A DNA stretch of 64,000 bases from Sipunculus nudus (taxonomy: Eukaryota > Annelida > Sipuncula > Golfingiida > Sipunculidae): the NCBI GenBank assembly GCA_026874595.1, contig CM049318.1, positions 54,761,250 to 54,825,249 on the forward strand, read 5' to 3'. The position numbers and the translations under genes were made by a program. Positions 13,086-25,685 of this stretch are shown here, piece after piece. Position 1 is the stretch's first letter; the number at the start of each line of letters is the position of its first letter. The notes under the pieces are model-generated. The model saw only the letters and a program-made list of their open reading frames with translations, had not been told where the DNA came from and searched no databases.

Positions 13086-13222
13086 CATTTATCAGATTTA
13101 CATATAGGCCTTATGTAGAATTATATTAAGAAGACATAGGAAGAGGTTTTGATTTTCATTATTTTATACAATTAAACGGGATATACAATTATATGAAATT
13201 CATTTAAGCAGGACCGACTGTA

Positions 13223-15090
13223 CTTAGGCCTACATGATTCGAACTAGGATCGGTTTATGCACATTTAGAATTCATATAGTCATTTCAAACGTGGTTGGTA
13301 GCAGGGACTCTAGAACAACAATGTAAAAGGATAATAATGTATTAGTTTCCACCTGCTGTCCATGAAGTTTCATTTATTGTATATGTATTCATGTAAGTTC
13401 TGTTGCAGAAACAAGTTGGGTTTCTCCCTATTAGAGTGACCGTGTTCAGTGTAAATTATTATGAGGAATGACCGGGTTTTTAGCAAACGCAAGGTTTAGG
13501 GGGTAAATGTTTGTGAGATTCGCCTGGTATTTAAAACATTTTAAAATATTTTCAAACCTCATTATGAAAAGCGTTTCTTTGGGTCGTTACAGTAAAATTA
13601 AGATTATTGTAGCCGCTTTGTGTCGTCACTGGTAGTGCGTTTCATCAGTCTGGCTACCCGCGGTGATATGTTTCAAAGCATTGGTTGACTTGTGACGTCA
13701 TGCCAGAGACGCTTGTACATTTCAGTCACGCTCTGGGAGAAGGAATGCTGGACATGTGTGATGGCTTGATGTTCGCTGGAAGGTTCACCGCAAAATATAG
13801 ATGTACCTGATAGTCCGGTAGCCAAAGGTCATTTTTTTGTCTAACCTTGTTTTATGTTCTTAAGTTTTTTCTTTGTGGATTTTGTTTGCCCACATATCAG
13901 GTGTGAAAAGTATGTTGGTTGGCCCGCTGTCAGCCTTGGGCAATTTTTGCTAATTAGCATAAAACAAAATGGCCGCCAAAATAATGCGAAAATAGCAAAA
14001 ATTCCATAATTACCTTTACATTTGACATAGAGGGTCATCCAATACATGAATTCTGGGGTATTATGACCCAGAGAATTCATTTTGGTATTGTTTTAGTTAT
14101 AATGGCCACCATTTTCAATGTAGCTGTTCTCCCATTTGAAAAAAAAACCTGTAAATATACTGAATACATGATTTGTTTAGTACGTATGTTCCAAAGCATT
14201 CTGCAGGTCGAGGGTAATAAAATAAACCAATTAAACACTCAAGTATAGATGAAGATGAGATGATCAAACGTTCTAGAAAACACCTGTTTTACATCGTCAA
14301 AATAAAATGCTTTTTTATAACTTATGTATGACATTCATAATGAAACAATAAGAACGAAAAAACCGTTTTTATTTCCCCCCTTGTGTCACGACGAGGCTCG
14401 ATATTTACAACTTATACGAGATTTTACTTAGTTGAAGGGGGATTATGTGAGCATAATTTGGGTCCATTTAAATCAAAACAGGACCTTTACGGAAATTCAT
14501 CCTTATTCGTGGCAAATGAAACAGTTGTGTGTGTTTGCATACAATATTAAAGGGACATACATAACAAAAGTTTATGTAAATTTTTGTAGAGTGTATTATG
14601 AAGGGTGTACATACGAACGGACAAGGCTGTCACATGCATGGAAAACTAACTGGTCTCTCAAGAATATTTATATATGATTACAGCGGGTCGAAAAGCATTT
14701 CAGACAGCTGGGTCATACTTGAAATCTCTCCCCTTCTCCATGACTTTCATGCAGTCTTTACATATTTTGTCAAAGGTTATCCAACTGTGGACTTCCATAT
14801 GTGGCCGCTAACATTCATTTGTAAAATATCTAGGACGGGGAACGGTTGTATATTTTTGTGACGTAGGTCTGAATCGAATAACAGATGCATGTGCACCACG
14901 AGTAAAAAAGGGCCAAATATAAATGTTCATGTTCATGTTAAACAAAAGTATAAAGAAAATAAATCCCCCGATGTGTACCACGTTTAAACTGCTTGCCGCC
15001 ATATTTTTTTTTTACCCACACTGGTCAAAAGCTCATAGCTAATCTATCCTCCTTTACTAGAGAGCAGGGATCTCCGGACACGCGTATCGA
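13223..15090. other. Intergenic, no gene seen
   Basis: Several open frames of 60-87 codons occur on both strands but none resembles a protein family. No repeat was identified. Confidence 0.45.
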
Positions 15091-15950
15091 CCTATCCATC
15101 ATAGCCAAAATGCTCCGCCCTTTTAACTTATTATTATAATAAGGATCGAGCCCCCAAAACGCTCCTACGCAGGTCTTCCATAATCATGGTAGCAAGAGTT
15201 GCTTACAACATATAATAATGACGTCACAAAGGTCGATGACGCATGACGTCGTATTGACTGACGTCATCAACTGGTATCGACTGACCATTAATTGTTTACT
15301 ATATTGTATTCATTATGAACTGTCTTGCAATATTTTGGATTATTTGTCTCAAACGAATTGACCTTTCCACCAGAGCCCAAATGCTCCGCCCTTTTAACCT
15401 AATTATTACAATGAGCCCCGAAAACGCTCCTTCACAGGTGGTCTTCCATGCCCTGGGTAGCGAGAGCAGGCTCACAATATAATAATGACGTCACAAAGGT
15501 TAATGGCGCATGACGTCGTATTGACTAACGTCATCAACTGGTATCGCTGTTCTCATATCGCAGTCATTATGAATTGTTTTTGCAATATTTTGGATCATTT
15601 GTCTCATAAGAATTACGTTCCAGGTAAGAAATTATTATTCACTCGGAGGAATGACTCCTGCAGCCAAGCCTAGAATTTTTTTTCTGTCTCCTTTGAATAA
15701 AAAAAATATCCAGAAAAACATGCCGACCTGGGTAGTGCCTACTGGTACAGACTAGGCCTACATGTGTTCTGTTTGACAGAGCTCTGTCAAATTATGCAAA
15801 ATTTTGTTTTTGTCAGATGATTGACGCTTTACAATGTTCAAGGTCACCTGATTGGTTGCTCGTTAGTCCAATGCTTATGATTATTCATTGAATGAATATG
15901 CGATTAAGGCCATATAGAGTTCATGGCTATAGGTCAATTACGTGCCAGGT
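15091..15950. repeat. Dispersed repeat, first 270 bp in tandem duplicate
   Basis: The unit at 15091-15360 recurs at 15361-15630 (shared: ATGCTCCGCCCTTTTAAC, AATAATGACGTCACAAAGGT). The second copy plus the next 320 bases matches 54551-55130 in PSME3 intron 9. It is an interspersed family of unknown class. Confidence 0.7.
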
Positions 15951-17070
15951 GAGACATTACTTGTCCGTTACATACCTTGAAGTGTTTAGCTTCTGTTTAT
16001 TAATTTAAATGTGTGGCTTCATCTCACCCCATAAGATGGATTTATATTTTTACAAGACCTGTCTTTTTGAAATAAGCAAAATTATGCATTATAGCGTGTA
16101 CATATATATTTTGTTAGAATTAAATGTACAACAATGCAATTATCTGGAATAATTATATATGGATCGTTCAAAATTTGCTCAGGACGCTAGGGATCCTCCA
16201 AAAGTTCATGGCGCCCTCCCGGACTCTCCAAATTTAGGGATATCGCAAGCCATGACAACCCATATATATACCCTAACCAGCAAATTTAGCATGCATCATG
16301 AATATATTTTTATAACGCTTTTAATGTCAGTGATTTGTGCTAATTGTGAAATTAGAATGAAGCTTTAAATAAAATGTATTCTTTTAAGCAACAAATTATC
16401 AAGAGATCAGGAATAACGATATTTTCTGGGCCATACTTTATATAAAACGGTTATAATTTTTAACCTGCAGCCATCCCCGCCCAGCAAATTCTTTGAATCA
16501 GGTCGGCCCACCCTGCACATTTCGATTTATATTCTAACCACCATGACATACACAGTAACACAAAATATTCCACTGTTGTAAAATCATTTATCAAGATTGT
16601 GATTTTAAATTTGTCATTAAAAAATCAAGTATAGATGAATATATTACATATATTGCACGTTTTGCTGTGTATGTGATATTTGGTTTTGTTAAATATATGA
16701 ACAAATATATGCAATGAAAAACAATTATGTAGACTAAATGCAGAATAAAAAAAACTTACAATTAAACTTTAATTTTAACGATATTTTAATAAATGGATCG
16801 GACTGCTTGGACCGGTCCACCAAATTGCAAGGACCGGTCCACCTACAGCTGGACCGGACCACATGTGATGGACCGGACCACCAGGGGGTGGTGCGTCCGG
16901 TCCGCACCGCTAATAACAACCAATGTTCAATCGGTTACACTTATAAAGTTATCTGAATAAAATAATGATTTTTTTTTTATTTCAGTGATTACTTTTCAGC
17001 AGTGTTTATACATGAATAAGTAGTTTGATGTAGCCGGCAATGGTCAGTGACCAGTGATCCTTTTTTTTTC
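15951..17070. other. Intergenic, no gene seen; GGACCGG motif cluster
   Basis: At 16798-16912 five variants of GGACCGGWCCACC are spaced about 20-30 bases apart. The rest is AT-rich and unremarkable. Confidence 0.5.
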
Positions 17071-17075
17071 TACAT

Positions 17076-17285
17076 CAGGGGCGGATCCATGATTTGGGAA
17101 AAGCGGGGGTCCAACCCAGGAGGACTAATGAAACCCTAAAAAAAGGTCCCTTGGTCTGGAAAAGAGGGGGTCCAGGCCGCAAAATTTTGTCTGAAGCCCT
17201 TACAAAACGTTGTTTCTGATGAAAAAAGGGGGAGGGGGTCCGGACCCCCTGGACCCCCCCCCCCCCCCCCTTGGATCCGCTTCTG
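17076..17285. mobile_element. MITE with CAGGGGCGGATCCA ends
   Basis: 210 bp. The left end CAGGGGCGGATCCA mirrors the right end CAGAAGCGGATCCA. The 5 bases TACAT flank both sides (17071-17075, 17286-17290). It holds an uninterrupted C run at 17254-17270. Such ends are common in invertebrate repeats; the superfamily is unsettled. Confidence 0.7.
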
Positions 17286-17932
17286 TACATGCACCCAGAA
17301 CCAAGCGTCCAAAAGACACAAGCGCTTACCCTCGCGTTCGTGAAAGCCCTTGGTGATAGAAGTCACACAAGCAAAAAAAACTATAGGCGCTGCCGCCTGT
17401 GGCCTTTGCATATTTATTTCGAATCCCGAGGAATTTGGCACTATTTTGTAAATTTCTATCACAGTACCGTCTATCAGAAACTACGCCAGTGTATCCATTG
17501 AACTACGCTGTAGGAAAAACCCGCAGCGAACGAACCAGGCCGAAGTCGCGGACCTGTTGCAACTAAAGAACAGATAATATGCACATAAGCTTAATTAGTG
17601 TTTCAGTACATACTTTTACAAAAATAATGGACAATTCCTTTATTACAATGTGATTACAATCCCGAACTGAGTCAGGTATGTGTAATCTTGTAATTAACAC
17701 ACGGTGAGACGGATGTCAGGGTACAGTATAGGATCATCTGATTGTAATGGCCCTGACGTTATAACTCCTGAGTACTGATACATCTTGCTGTGTAGTAACA
17801 ATGGAAATTGCATTTGTACAAATTGACAGCCCCTGGAATTCCCCGCAGGAAACTTTGATCATCTTCCTATTAATCTTTACCAGGGCCAGATGTGTAAGCG
17901 GTGGGGGGGGGGGGGGGGGAGGGGGCAGGGGT

Positions 17933-18625
17933 CAGGGTTGGGGTCAAATACAGTATGCCAAAAACAAATACGAATATAAATACGAGAGCTGTTCTCCTCC
18001 AATTACAAATATAAATAAAGGTCTGTGAGGCTAAAAACAAATACAAATACAAATACAAATACAAATACAGAACATCAAATACAAATACGCAAATGTAGGT
18101 TATACAGAATATTTATTAATTTCCAGCACCATAAATATTCATAATGTCTACCCGTACCGATACTACTTGTGTACTTTTAGAGATCAGAGTCCTTCTATAT
18201 TCAACAAAGTTTTAAAATAAAAATCCTGTTGCAACACAGGAACATAAATTTCTGAAACCTACTGTCTGAAAGACGTCATTATTCCAGAAAGTCTAAATAA
18301 ATTCCCTGTTGCAACGGAGGAATATGAGTCTCTCAAACCTGCAGCGCTCAAGACGGATACTTGCCCAGCAACACTAAATATCCATTCTACTGGTGCAGAA
18401 GATGCAGGTGTCGCCAAAACACCATAGCAAGTTGGACCAGCTGTGGGAATTCTGTGCAGTGCTGCCGCCATAAGAAGAGGGACTCTGCCTTGTATTTGAT
18501 CAAATACATCAAATATTGAGATCAAATACAAATACAAATATTATCATTTTGCACATTACAAATCCAAATGCAAATACACACTTTGACTGTATTTAAATAC
18601 AAATACATATTTGATCCCAACCCTG
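17933..18625 (-). mobile_element. hAT transposon remnant
   Basis: Ends are CAGGGTTGGGGTCAAATA and, inverted, CAGGGTTGGGATCAAATA. Flanks GCAGGGGT and GCAGAGGT agree at 7 of 8 positions, an 8-bp target duplication as hAT elements make. The ends are rich in AAATAC repeats. It keeps only a piece of the transposase, on the minus strand. A 17-base G run lies just outside it on the left. Confidence 0.85.
18259..18537 (-). pseudogene. hAT transposase C-terminal (dimerisation) remnant
   Basis: The minus-strand translation includes LATPASSAPVEWIFSVAG, the signature of the hAT C-terminal dimerisation domain (commonly VPASSAPVERVFS). The flanking residues decay and no catalytic region remains. It is a fossil within the hAT element. 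Confidence 0.8.
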
Positions 18626-18699
18626 GCAGAGGTAAGAGGGCGCCCTAATAAACTTTTTTATTTTACATGAATTTTAAAAATGGTTATTAAACTTATCGA

Positions 18700-18905
18700 G
18701 GCACTCTCCATGCCTCAGATGATGTCGTTCAGTAGACTGAGGAGGTATCGGAAAAAGGGAGAACCCTGAGAAAACCACCGGCCTTGGACGGTCAACCACA
18801 ACCCATTCTCATGCATGGCCACACCGGGGATCGAACCAGGATCGCCAGCGGAGAGAGCAAAACGTTTTACTCCTCGACTGTCCAGGTCCCTGGATATATC
18901 CACAT
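18700..18905 (-). repeat. tRNA-derived SINE
   Basis: On the minus strand a B-box-like CCTGGTTCGATCCCCGG (18822-18838) follows a diverged A-box region, then a conserved-looking body GCCGGTGGTTTTCTCAGGG. The open frame across it reads SAGDPGSIPG, a phrase typical of translated tRNA-derived SINEs. It is not a functional tRNA: no full cloverleaf was found. Confidence 0.65.
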
Positions 18906-18909
18906 ATTT

Positions 18910-21869
18910 TGGAACTGTGCTCTCTATGCATTACATTTTGACAACTCTTTCAGTTATAATTTATTAAGCACACATTATTTCTTACTTTTTATACTGATTA
19001 TTTTCTCTTCAATCTTCATGAATCTTCTGGATTATTAAAGATGTCAGTGAGAATTTTCCAGACATTTTCCAAAATAAAGACAGAGAGTCATGTGTATTAA
19101 ACGCATTTTATGTTCAGAAGAATCTGCCCTCAGCAACATTTTGAATTTCAGGATAAAGATAATAGATGGATTGAACAGAATAGGAGAAAGCTTTGATATA
19201 ACTGTGTTACATTAAGGATTGCGAGCTTATATTGTAAATGCTAAAAGGATAGGGCTTCATGTGTATCAGTTTTCCTGAATCTGCAAAAAAAATATCTGAT
19301 ATAAAAGTCTGTGGATGATGATGGAAACTGGAAGACAATGGAAAATACATAAGAAGAGTAATGTATGAATCACATATATATATTTTTTGGATAGCATTAA
19401 AACAGGCCGTTCTTGAATTCTGGAGAGAAGGGTTCGTATATAGGGTATAAACTAGTGGCAGCCTGCAACCCACATGTCGATTTTTAATTAACTAAAGACG
19501 GTAAGGTGGCACTGCAAGCTATTGGGTTCGCATTAATTCTATAGTATATGCAGATGTGCGCGCCATTTCCAGTACTACTTTTTTATTTTCATCTTCCTAT
19601 TGAACTGTCGTTTTCCCAAGGTAAGACAAAAATTGCGTTATTATGTTGGGGGAAATAATATATATTATATTCACGGTCGACTTAAGTGTATTAATGCAGC
19701 AGATATTGATAACGAAACTTGTTTTACTCGTAAAGTTTGTTTCTGCGTCTGTCTAACGGCTTGACAGCTTCGTTTAAATAGTTGCCATAGAGAAGAAAGG
19801 AGGTAATTAATGTAATTAACTTTGTGATTCTTTAGTAACAACATGTTTCTTCATTTTTTAGCAAATATAACAAGACATATGAACCTCTGGTGTCAAATAC
19901 TACCATACAAAATATATTTTGATCCGACCCTTTGAATTGCTGTTCTGTTATGACTTGTATCATGACTCACAGGCCCCTATATATCAGTTTATTTTAGAAG
20001 GCCTGAGTGTCATGTTGTCATGGCTAGGTATAAACAAGAACATGATGAAGGAAGTGAAGCTGACAGTGTTGGGACTGTGGTTTAGAGGCCTTGGATACAT
20101 CAAATGCTAGAAATTTATATTAGACTCTGGTGGAGAAAATACGGGAAACTCATTCAGCTCAGAAAGTATTGGATAACAGAAATCGAGAAAATATAGTATC
20201 GAGGTGAAATGGGAATACTTAGATTGGAATATATAAAAGTACCTTTAACACTCATCTTTTAGATATTAAATATAAATATTAAATAACTACATTCCTCTCA
20301 ATGATCAGTTGTATAAGTGGAATTCAAAGGAAACACCTCGATGTTCAGTGGCGAGTCCAGAAATTTCGAAAAACAAGGGGGCGCCAATATTGTTTATGTG
20401 GTTGATGGGTATTATGAGAACTCAATTCTTATTTTATAAGAAGTGAGCCGATTTTGTGCAGCTCAGTTTGGCTTGAGAAAAAAAATCCAAAAGGTAAATC
20501 TTTTATTATTTAAAAAGCCCGAAACAAATGTTCAAGTTTTGTTATAATTTTTTTTCTTGTCGCTGATAGGAAACGGTGTGATTGCTTAAGTAGGAAAGTG
20601 TTGGCTTATGAAACCACCATGATAACCAATACGTATTCGATATTTAATCACAAAATAGTTAAATGTATAATGGGTGCAATATATCACACGTAAAATAGAT
20701 ACATGTTTAAATAAAACGGCTGCTTTGTAACATCGTCAAATTAATAGACTTTCAGGTCCGTTTAAGCCAGCCGACATTTTGCAAACCGAGTCGAGTTTCG
20801 TCCGAGTCGAGCCACGAAACCCGACTTACTACTAAAGTCGGCTGTCTTTTTGTCCAAGCCAGCCGCATTTGTGTAGCTAACACGGCTCCGGGCTCTATTT
20901 AGGACACGTGGCTGTATTTATTTTCCCTATATTACATCTATAAAACACCTGAGGTTTGGGCCTCTTTTAAATAATTTTCAAAATAAATTCTGATATTAAA
21001 CTTTTTTTTACCTGAGAATTTGTTGTTTCTTCAGTCAAACTAGACCAAGAAAAAGGGGGCTTGTGTATCTCCTTTTTTAACCATCCTGGCCCGAATGCAG
21101 TGAAGCCCAAAATACCCCACCAAGCAGTCCCAAACAAGCATTTGGACAACATCTCTTTGATTGGCCATAGATTAAAAAAAATTGACCAATACTGTCAATT
21201 TTATTGGAAATTATGCTTAACATACTTACAAATCAAACAATGGGATGTTTTTGATGCTCCACCACATGATGGCTAGAGCCAACCAGAGAAAGCCAGACCA
21301 TTCACTACTCTCCTTCAGGTTCAGGTGACCCCAGGTCATGTAAACAAATAGGACCATGTGATCTTTAGTAATATCCACTGGTACAGCCCTGTGTATGACA
21401 GAGTTCTTAACCTCGTTTGACCCACAGTTGACCTGAGATATAGGATTTCAAAAGCCTCGGTATTGCCATGCTTCTCTCGCACTTGCAACTGGTGACTGGA
21501 AGTGTTGCAAATATTTTCAACACTGTCTTGACATTATTTCATCACGAAATTTTTGCAACTCAATAATAGACTGAGCTGATGCTGATGCTGATGGGACACT
21601 GGCTGGAGCAAAATCTCCCGATTTGGGTTATCAGTTTTTACATAAATAAGAAATGGAAATAGAAGCAAATTTGATGCCAGCCTCACATCTACCGGCCTAT
21701 ACTAGTTTTTTTTCGAACCGGTCCGTTTTGTTTTACAGTCGGTAAAATATCCAGGTATACCGAAGTCTCGCCGGGCGGCACATACCCGCACACCTATACC
21801 TATTTAGAGAGTACATCGCCAGATTTTTCCGGCCAATTGGTCACCTGCATGTGGTTTCCTCTCCTAAAT
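18910..21869. other. Intergenic, no gene seen
   Basis: Mostly AT-rich. At 20345 a CAGTGGCGAGTCCAGAAATT sequence looks like a lone left end of a hAT-like element; no right end was found. A pair of inverted AAGTCGGCT/AGCCGACAT motifs lies at 20775-20850. Confidence 0.45.
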
Positions 21870-21873
21870 GGCT

Positions 21874-22065
21874 TGTAACATTCTTGCCCTTTGACCTGGA
21901 CCTCCGTTGGCCATGCAGGGTCGGGGCATCAACACTGATTGACAGTCAGTATAGAGATGCCCCATAACCAATCACAATGCTGGGTTTCTACCCTGCTTTC
22001 TGTAGCCTGTATTTAAGGGAGAAAAACTCAGAAACTCGCTCTCTCTTGGATCATCGAGCAGTGGA
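21874..22065 (+). repeat. Truncated LTR (left copy) of the composite element
   Basis: The first 190 or so bases match the full LTR and then break off near CTATG, where the internal 3' segment begins. The same CTATG occurs at both parental points, which suggests a deletion joined at short homology. Confidence 0.8.
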
Positions 22066-22309
22066 CCCTATGTGGGGAGAGAACACTCCCTACCCGCCGT
22101 TGTAGCATTGGATAAACCTACCTCCCCCTCCCAACATGGGAGTTAGGGGTTGGGTAGCCGGCTAACAGACTATACACAAACTGCCAGCCATGTTTTGGTC
22201 ATATAACAAACAAACAAAAACAAACCCTCCTCTCCAAAAGCTAGATATTATGACTGCTATCGCAAAATTTTCCACTGAAGTGTAAAATTTTCCCTTTAGG
22301 GGGGAAGGA
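22066..22309 (+). repeat. Internal 3' segment, first copy
   Basis: About 244 bases that recur at 25445-25685, in each case just before an LTR and ending in a purine run. This marks it as the 3' end of the internal region of the element. Confidence 0.75.
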
Positions 22310-22808
22310 TGTAACATTCTTGCCCTTTGACCTGGACCTCAGTTGGCCATGCAGGGGCGGGGCATCAACACTGATTGACAGTCGATATAGAGTCGACCCA
22401 TAACCAATCACAATGCTGGGTTTCTACCCTGCTTTCTGTAGCCTGTATTTAAGGGAGAAAAACTCAGAAACTCGCTCTCTCTTGGATCATCGAGCAGTGG
22501 ACCCCTATGCCTGCCCTCTGTGGCAGGCAGAGGGTATATGGCTTCTTTTTCACCTTGGGGTTGGTTTTACGACAGTGTCGGCTACCCAGGTGAAGAGCCA
22601 CCCACTACCAAAGAGCAGTCCTTTTATCTAGCCTGGTAAGTATCTTTCTGTTTCATATACAAGTTCAGATAATAATATGCAGTCCTGATAATTTGAAGGT
22701 ATAGGCTCTAAATTTATTCCAGTAAAAAAGTGTTATTTTTTCTCTTGAAATTGTGCGAGTGCATGTTGCCCAAGCCCAATTTCCTCCCCGGATAAATAAG
22801 CAGCTACA
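22310..22808 (+). repeat. Full LTR (middle copy) of the composite element
   Basis: 499 bp, TG to CA. It holds a TATA-like TATTTAAG near 22447 followed by a CTCGCTCTCTCTTGG start-like region. A 72-codon open frame (22413-22631) is the same in both full LTRs, but the copies share sequence by descent and there is no sign of coding selection. The primer site TGGCGAGCATG starts two bases after it at 22811. Confidence 0.85.
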
Positions 22809-25444
22809 TCTGGCGAGCATGTCATCGGTTGTTATACTAACAGCTAGGAGACGAATTCTGGTAAATAAATTGCTTATTTTGAGTTAATTCTGGGTTTTTT
22901 AGAATCAGAGTTTTTTAGAATCAGAATATACATACTTAAGGGCCTTATTTTGTAAAATTCTGCTAAATTAGTGATCTATTCAAATAGAAACATAGTAAAA
23001 GCTTTAAAAATGCCTAGGTTTCATTTCTTAAGGAAGTTCCTTTTATTTAATGCATTTATTTTGTGAACCAGAAAAGGGGCTGTTTATAAATGTAGGCCCG
23101 TCTCTGTTTAAAGAACAATGCAGGTTATATAATCTGAAATAGCTAGTACAACTTTAGATTCATTTTCATAAACTCTTACTGTAACTTTCTCCTTTTTTTG
23201 GCTATGAAGCAGTGTATACATTATAGAACTGTGTATGCTTCAAATAATCATCTATTAAATTCAAAACCATTGGTAGATGTACATGCAGTAATCCCACAAT
23301 ATTGAACGTTTATTTGTACAATTTACAGTAAATACTACGGTTATTTCATGGGAATTTTCATTGTGGATAAACCAGTCATATTAGTTTACATTCTTATAAA
23401 ATGAGAGCCTTAATATCAATGTATTTCTAATTAATTCAGTCCTTAATTTAAATTAAATCCCACAGTGTTAAACTTAAATTGTGTGTTCCCACTATAAGGT
23501 TCTATATTAAAGAAAAAGAAAATAAAAAAGGGTACTATAATTATGTATATAAAATATGTGTTACTAAGATGTAAAAGCAAGAGAAATAAAACGTGCTATA
23601 TGTACCATTAGGGGATGTGTAAAACCTGTAACACGCATCTTCTTATTACATTGGGCATAAGTGTAATCCGAAAATATTTCATGCCCCCCATGCAAACAGC
23701 CAGGCAACTTATGCCTGCAATTGTATATATGTCATATTTTACTTATAATGGATGACCTTTTCTTAACAAAATTAATCAGTTGATCAGATTTATGTATATA
23801 ACAACTTTCAGGACTTGATCTAAATTAGCTGGACAATACTAAAATAAAGAGTAACAGCTAAACCTTTTATTATGCGTAGCTGTTTCTTGAATAAATGTAA
23901 CATAGCTTCTATTTTGTAAATATGAATAGATCGAACCGTAGACTTGACCATATGTATACTGTTTTACCTGTGAATGTACTTTGTTAGAAACATTAGTTAA
24001 ATAATTGATTATAGTCTAAATTGGATTGTCAGTTAAAAATATTCTATAAGCCTGCTCTAGATTTGTGTTATTGTAAAAATTCGATATTCAGTGATCTTTT
24101 TGTTGAAACCAAATGGGTTTCTTGTGTAAATTTTAGCCTACATGCTGTTTTTAAACAAGGCTTTAAATTGTAACATTCTTGCCCTTTGACCTGGACCTCA
24201 GTTGGCCATGCAGGGGCGGGGTTTAAAAACCGTCTAGATTTGAGGCCAAACAGGGCATAGAATGAATACTGTTTATGAAAAGCTTACCTGAGGGTAATGT
24301 ATATACGTCTAAACACTGATCAGAGGATGATACAGTGTGCGAGTGAATCTCGCTAGATAAGTCGACCAATGGTCTTAATATTTCACCCCAGTGAGAGGGC
24401 ATGTTTCGGCCGTGCGGGGCTTAAAATACCGTCTGTATTTTGAGGCCAAACAGGGCACAGAATAAATACTGTTTATGAAAAGCTTACCTGAGGGTAAAGC
24501 ATATACGTCTAAACATTGATCAGATGATGATACAGTGTGCGAGTAAATCTCGCTGTATTAGTAGACCAGTGGTCGAAATATTAATTAGCCCAATGAGGGG
24601 GCATTTTTCAGCCAGACGGGGCTCTAAATAAATTCCGTTACAGTTGTGAGGCCAGACAGGGCACAAAGAAAATACTGTCCATTAAATCTGATACGTTGGT
24701 TACTTTGCCAATCTTGTATCTTCGGGCTATACAACTTTCGGGGACCATAGTTACCCTTAGTTTTATATACTCCAAATAAAACGGAGAAATGAGCCCAAAT
24801 TATGCCTATTGGAGAGTCCTTTTATGTAAACTGTTGTCAATTTTATTTAATCATGTATAGTTGAAAACTTAGATCAAGTGTTAAACTATTTCAATGTTTT
24901 ACCAAAGGGCCGCTTATCAGCTTTCTTTATGTTTGATTGTGTATAAATTTTTGTGAGAGTTTTTTTTTAAATAGTCATGTCTTGGTAATTGTAGCAAAAA
25001 TTATACTTGTGTCATAAGGACAGATACTGCTGCCATTGTATTTTATTTTCAGAGGCTCCATTTTCGCATGAACCAGTTGTCAGCCATCAGTGCAGCCTTC
25101 CCAGTGTGGTCCGGCTCAGCTCTTCTGCTACAGTAAGCTGCAACCTGAGCCAACATTCCACTACAGCCAGATATTGGACGCTTTTATAAATGCAGAACAC
25201 CTTGAGTAAATACTGAGGCCTGTGGCGCCACCATCTGGACTTATATTTTATTAAATCCTATATGGTCACCTGGCTCACTAATGGGCTGTAACATGTAACA
25301 ACTTATTGTACCTGGTGCATGTTGAATATCATTGATGTGTCTTTGAATTTTTTAAATTGTTTTTGAATGTGCCATAAAAATTACACAATCTCTGAACTTT
25401 CAAAACAACTATCAGACTGCAAAGTCCCTAATCACTGGAGGTAC
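22809..25444 (+). other. Non-coding internal region of the composite LTR element
   Basis: It opens with a candidate primer site (22811-22828) and has no long open frame. At 24169-24221 it holds a 53-base fragment identical to the start of the LTR, which runs into a tandem array of about 199-bp units. The element must depend on proteins from elsewhere. Confidence 0.6.
24222..24680 (+). repeat. Tandem array, unit about 199 bp, 2.3 copies
   Basis: Units start near 24220, 24419 and 24618 and share GAGGCCAAACAGGGCA and AAGCTTACCTGAGGGTAA. The last copy is cut short. Confidence 0.75.
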
Positions 25445-25685
25445 TATGTGGGGAGAGAACACTCCCTACCCGCCGTTTTAGCATTGGATAAACCTACCTC
25501 CCCCTCCCAACATGGGAGTTAAGGGTTGGGTAGCCGGCTAACAGACTATACACAAACTGCCAGCCATGTTTTGGTCATATAACAAACAAACAAAAACAAA
25601 CCCTCCTCTCCAAAAGCTAGATATTATGACTGCTATCGCAAACTTTTCCACTGAAGTGTAAAATTTTCCCTATAGGGGGGAAGGA
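25445..25685 (+). repeat. Internal 3' segment, second copy
   Basis: It matches 22066-22309 closely, with few differences, and carries the polypurine tract before the right LTR. Confidence 0.75.

Larger units (their letters stand above)
9265..13220. mobile_element. Large pogo/Tigger-like inverted-repeat element, non-coding
   Basis: The left end AGTCGGTCCCGTTTAATTGA (9266) is mirrored at the right by CAGTCGGTCCTGCTTAAATG ending at 13220, with TA on both sides. The first base on the left has changed. The inside holds degenerate tandem units of about 180 bp (9528-10045) and, nested, a second inverted-repeat structure (10542-13085). No transposase frame remains. Confidence 0.5.

Noticed and set aside
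17136-17462. 108-codon minus-strand frame
   Set aside because: It crosses the MITE and its C run, giving a glycine-rich low-complexity product.
18822-18838. tRNA gene suggested by a B-box
   Set aside because: No acceptor or anticodon stems could be built; it fits a tRNA-derived SINE.
22413-22631. 72-codon frame, identical at 25789-26007
   Set aside because: The identity comes from the two LTR copies, not from selection on a protein.
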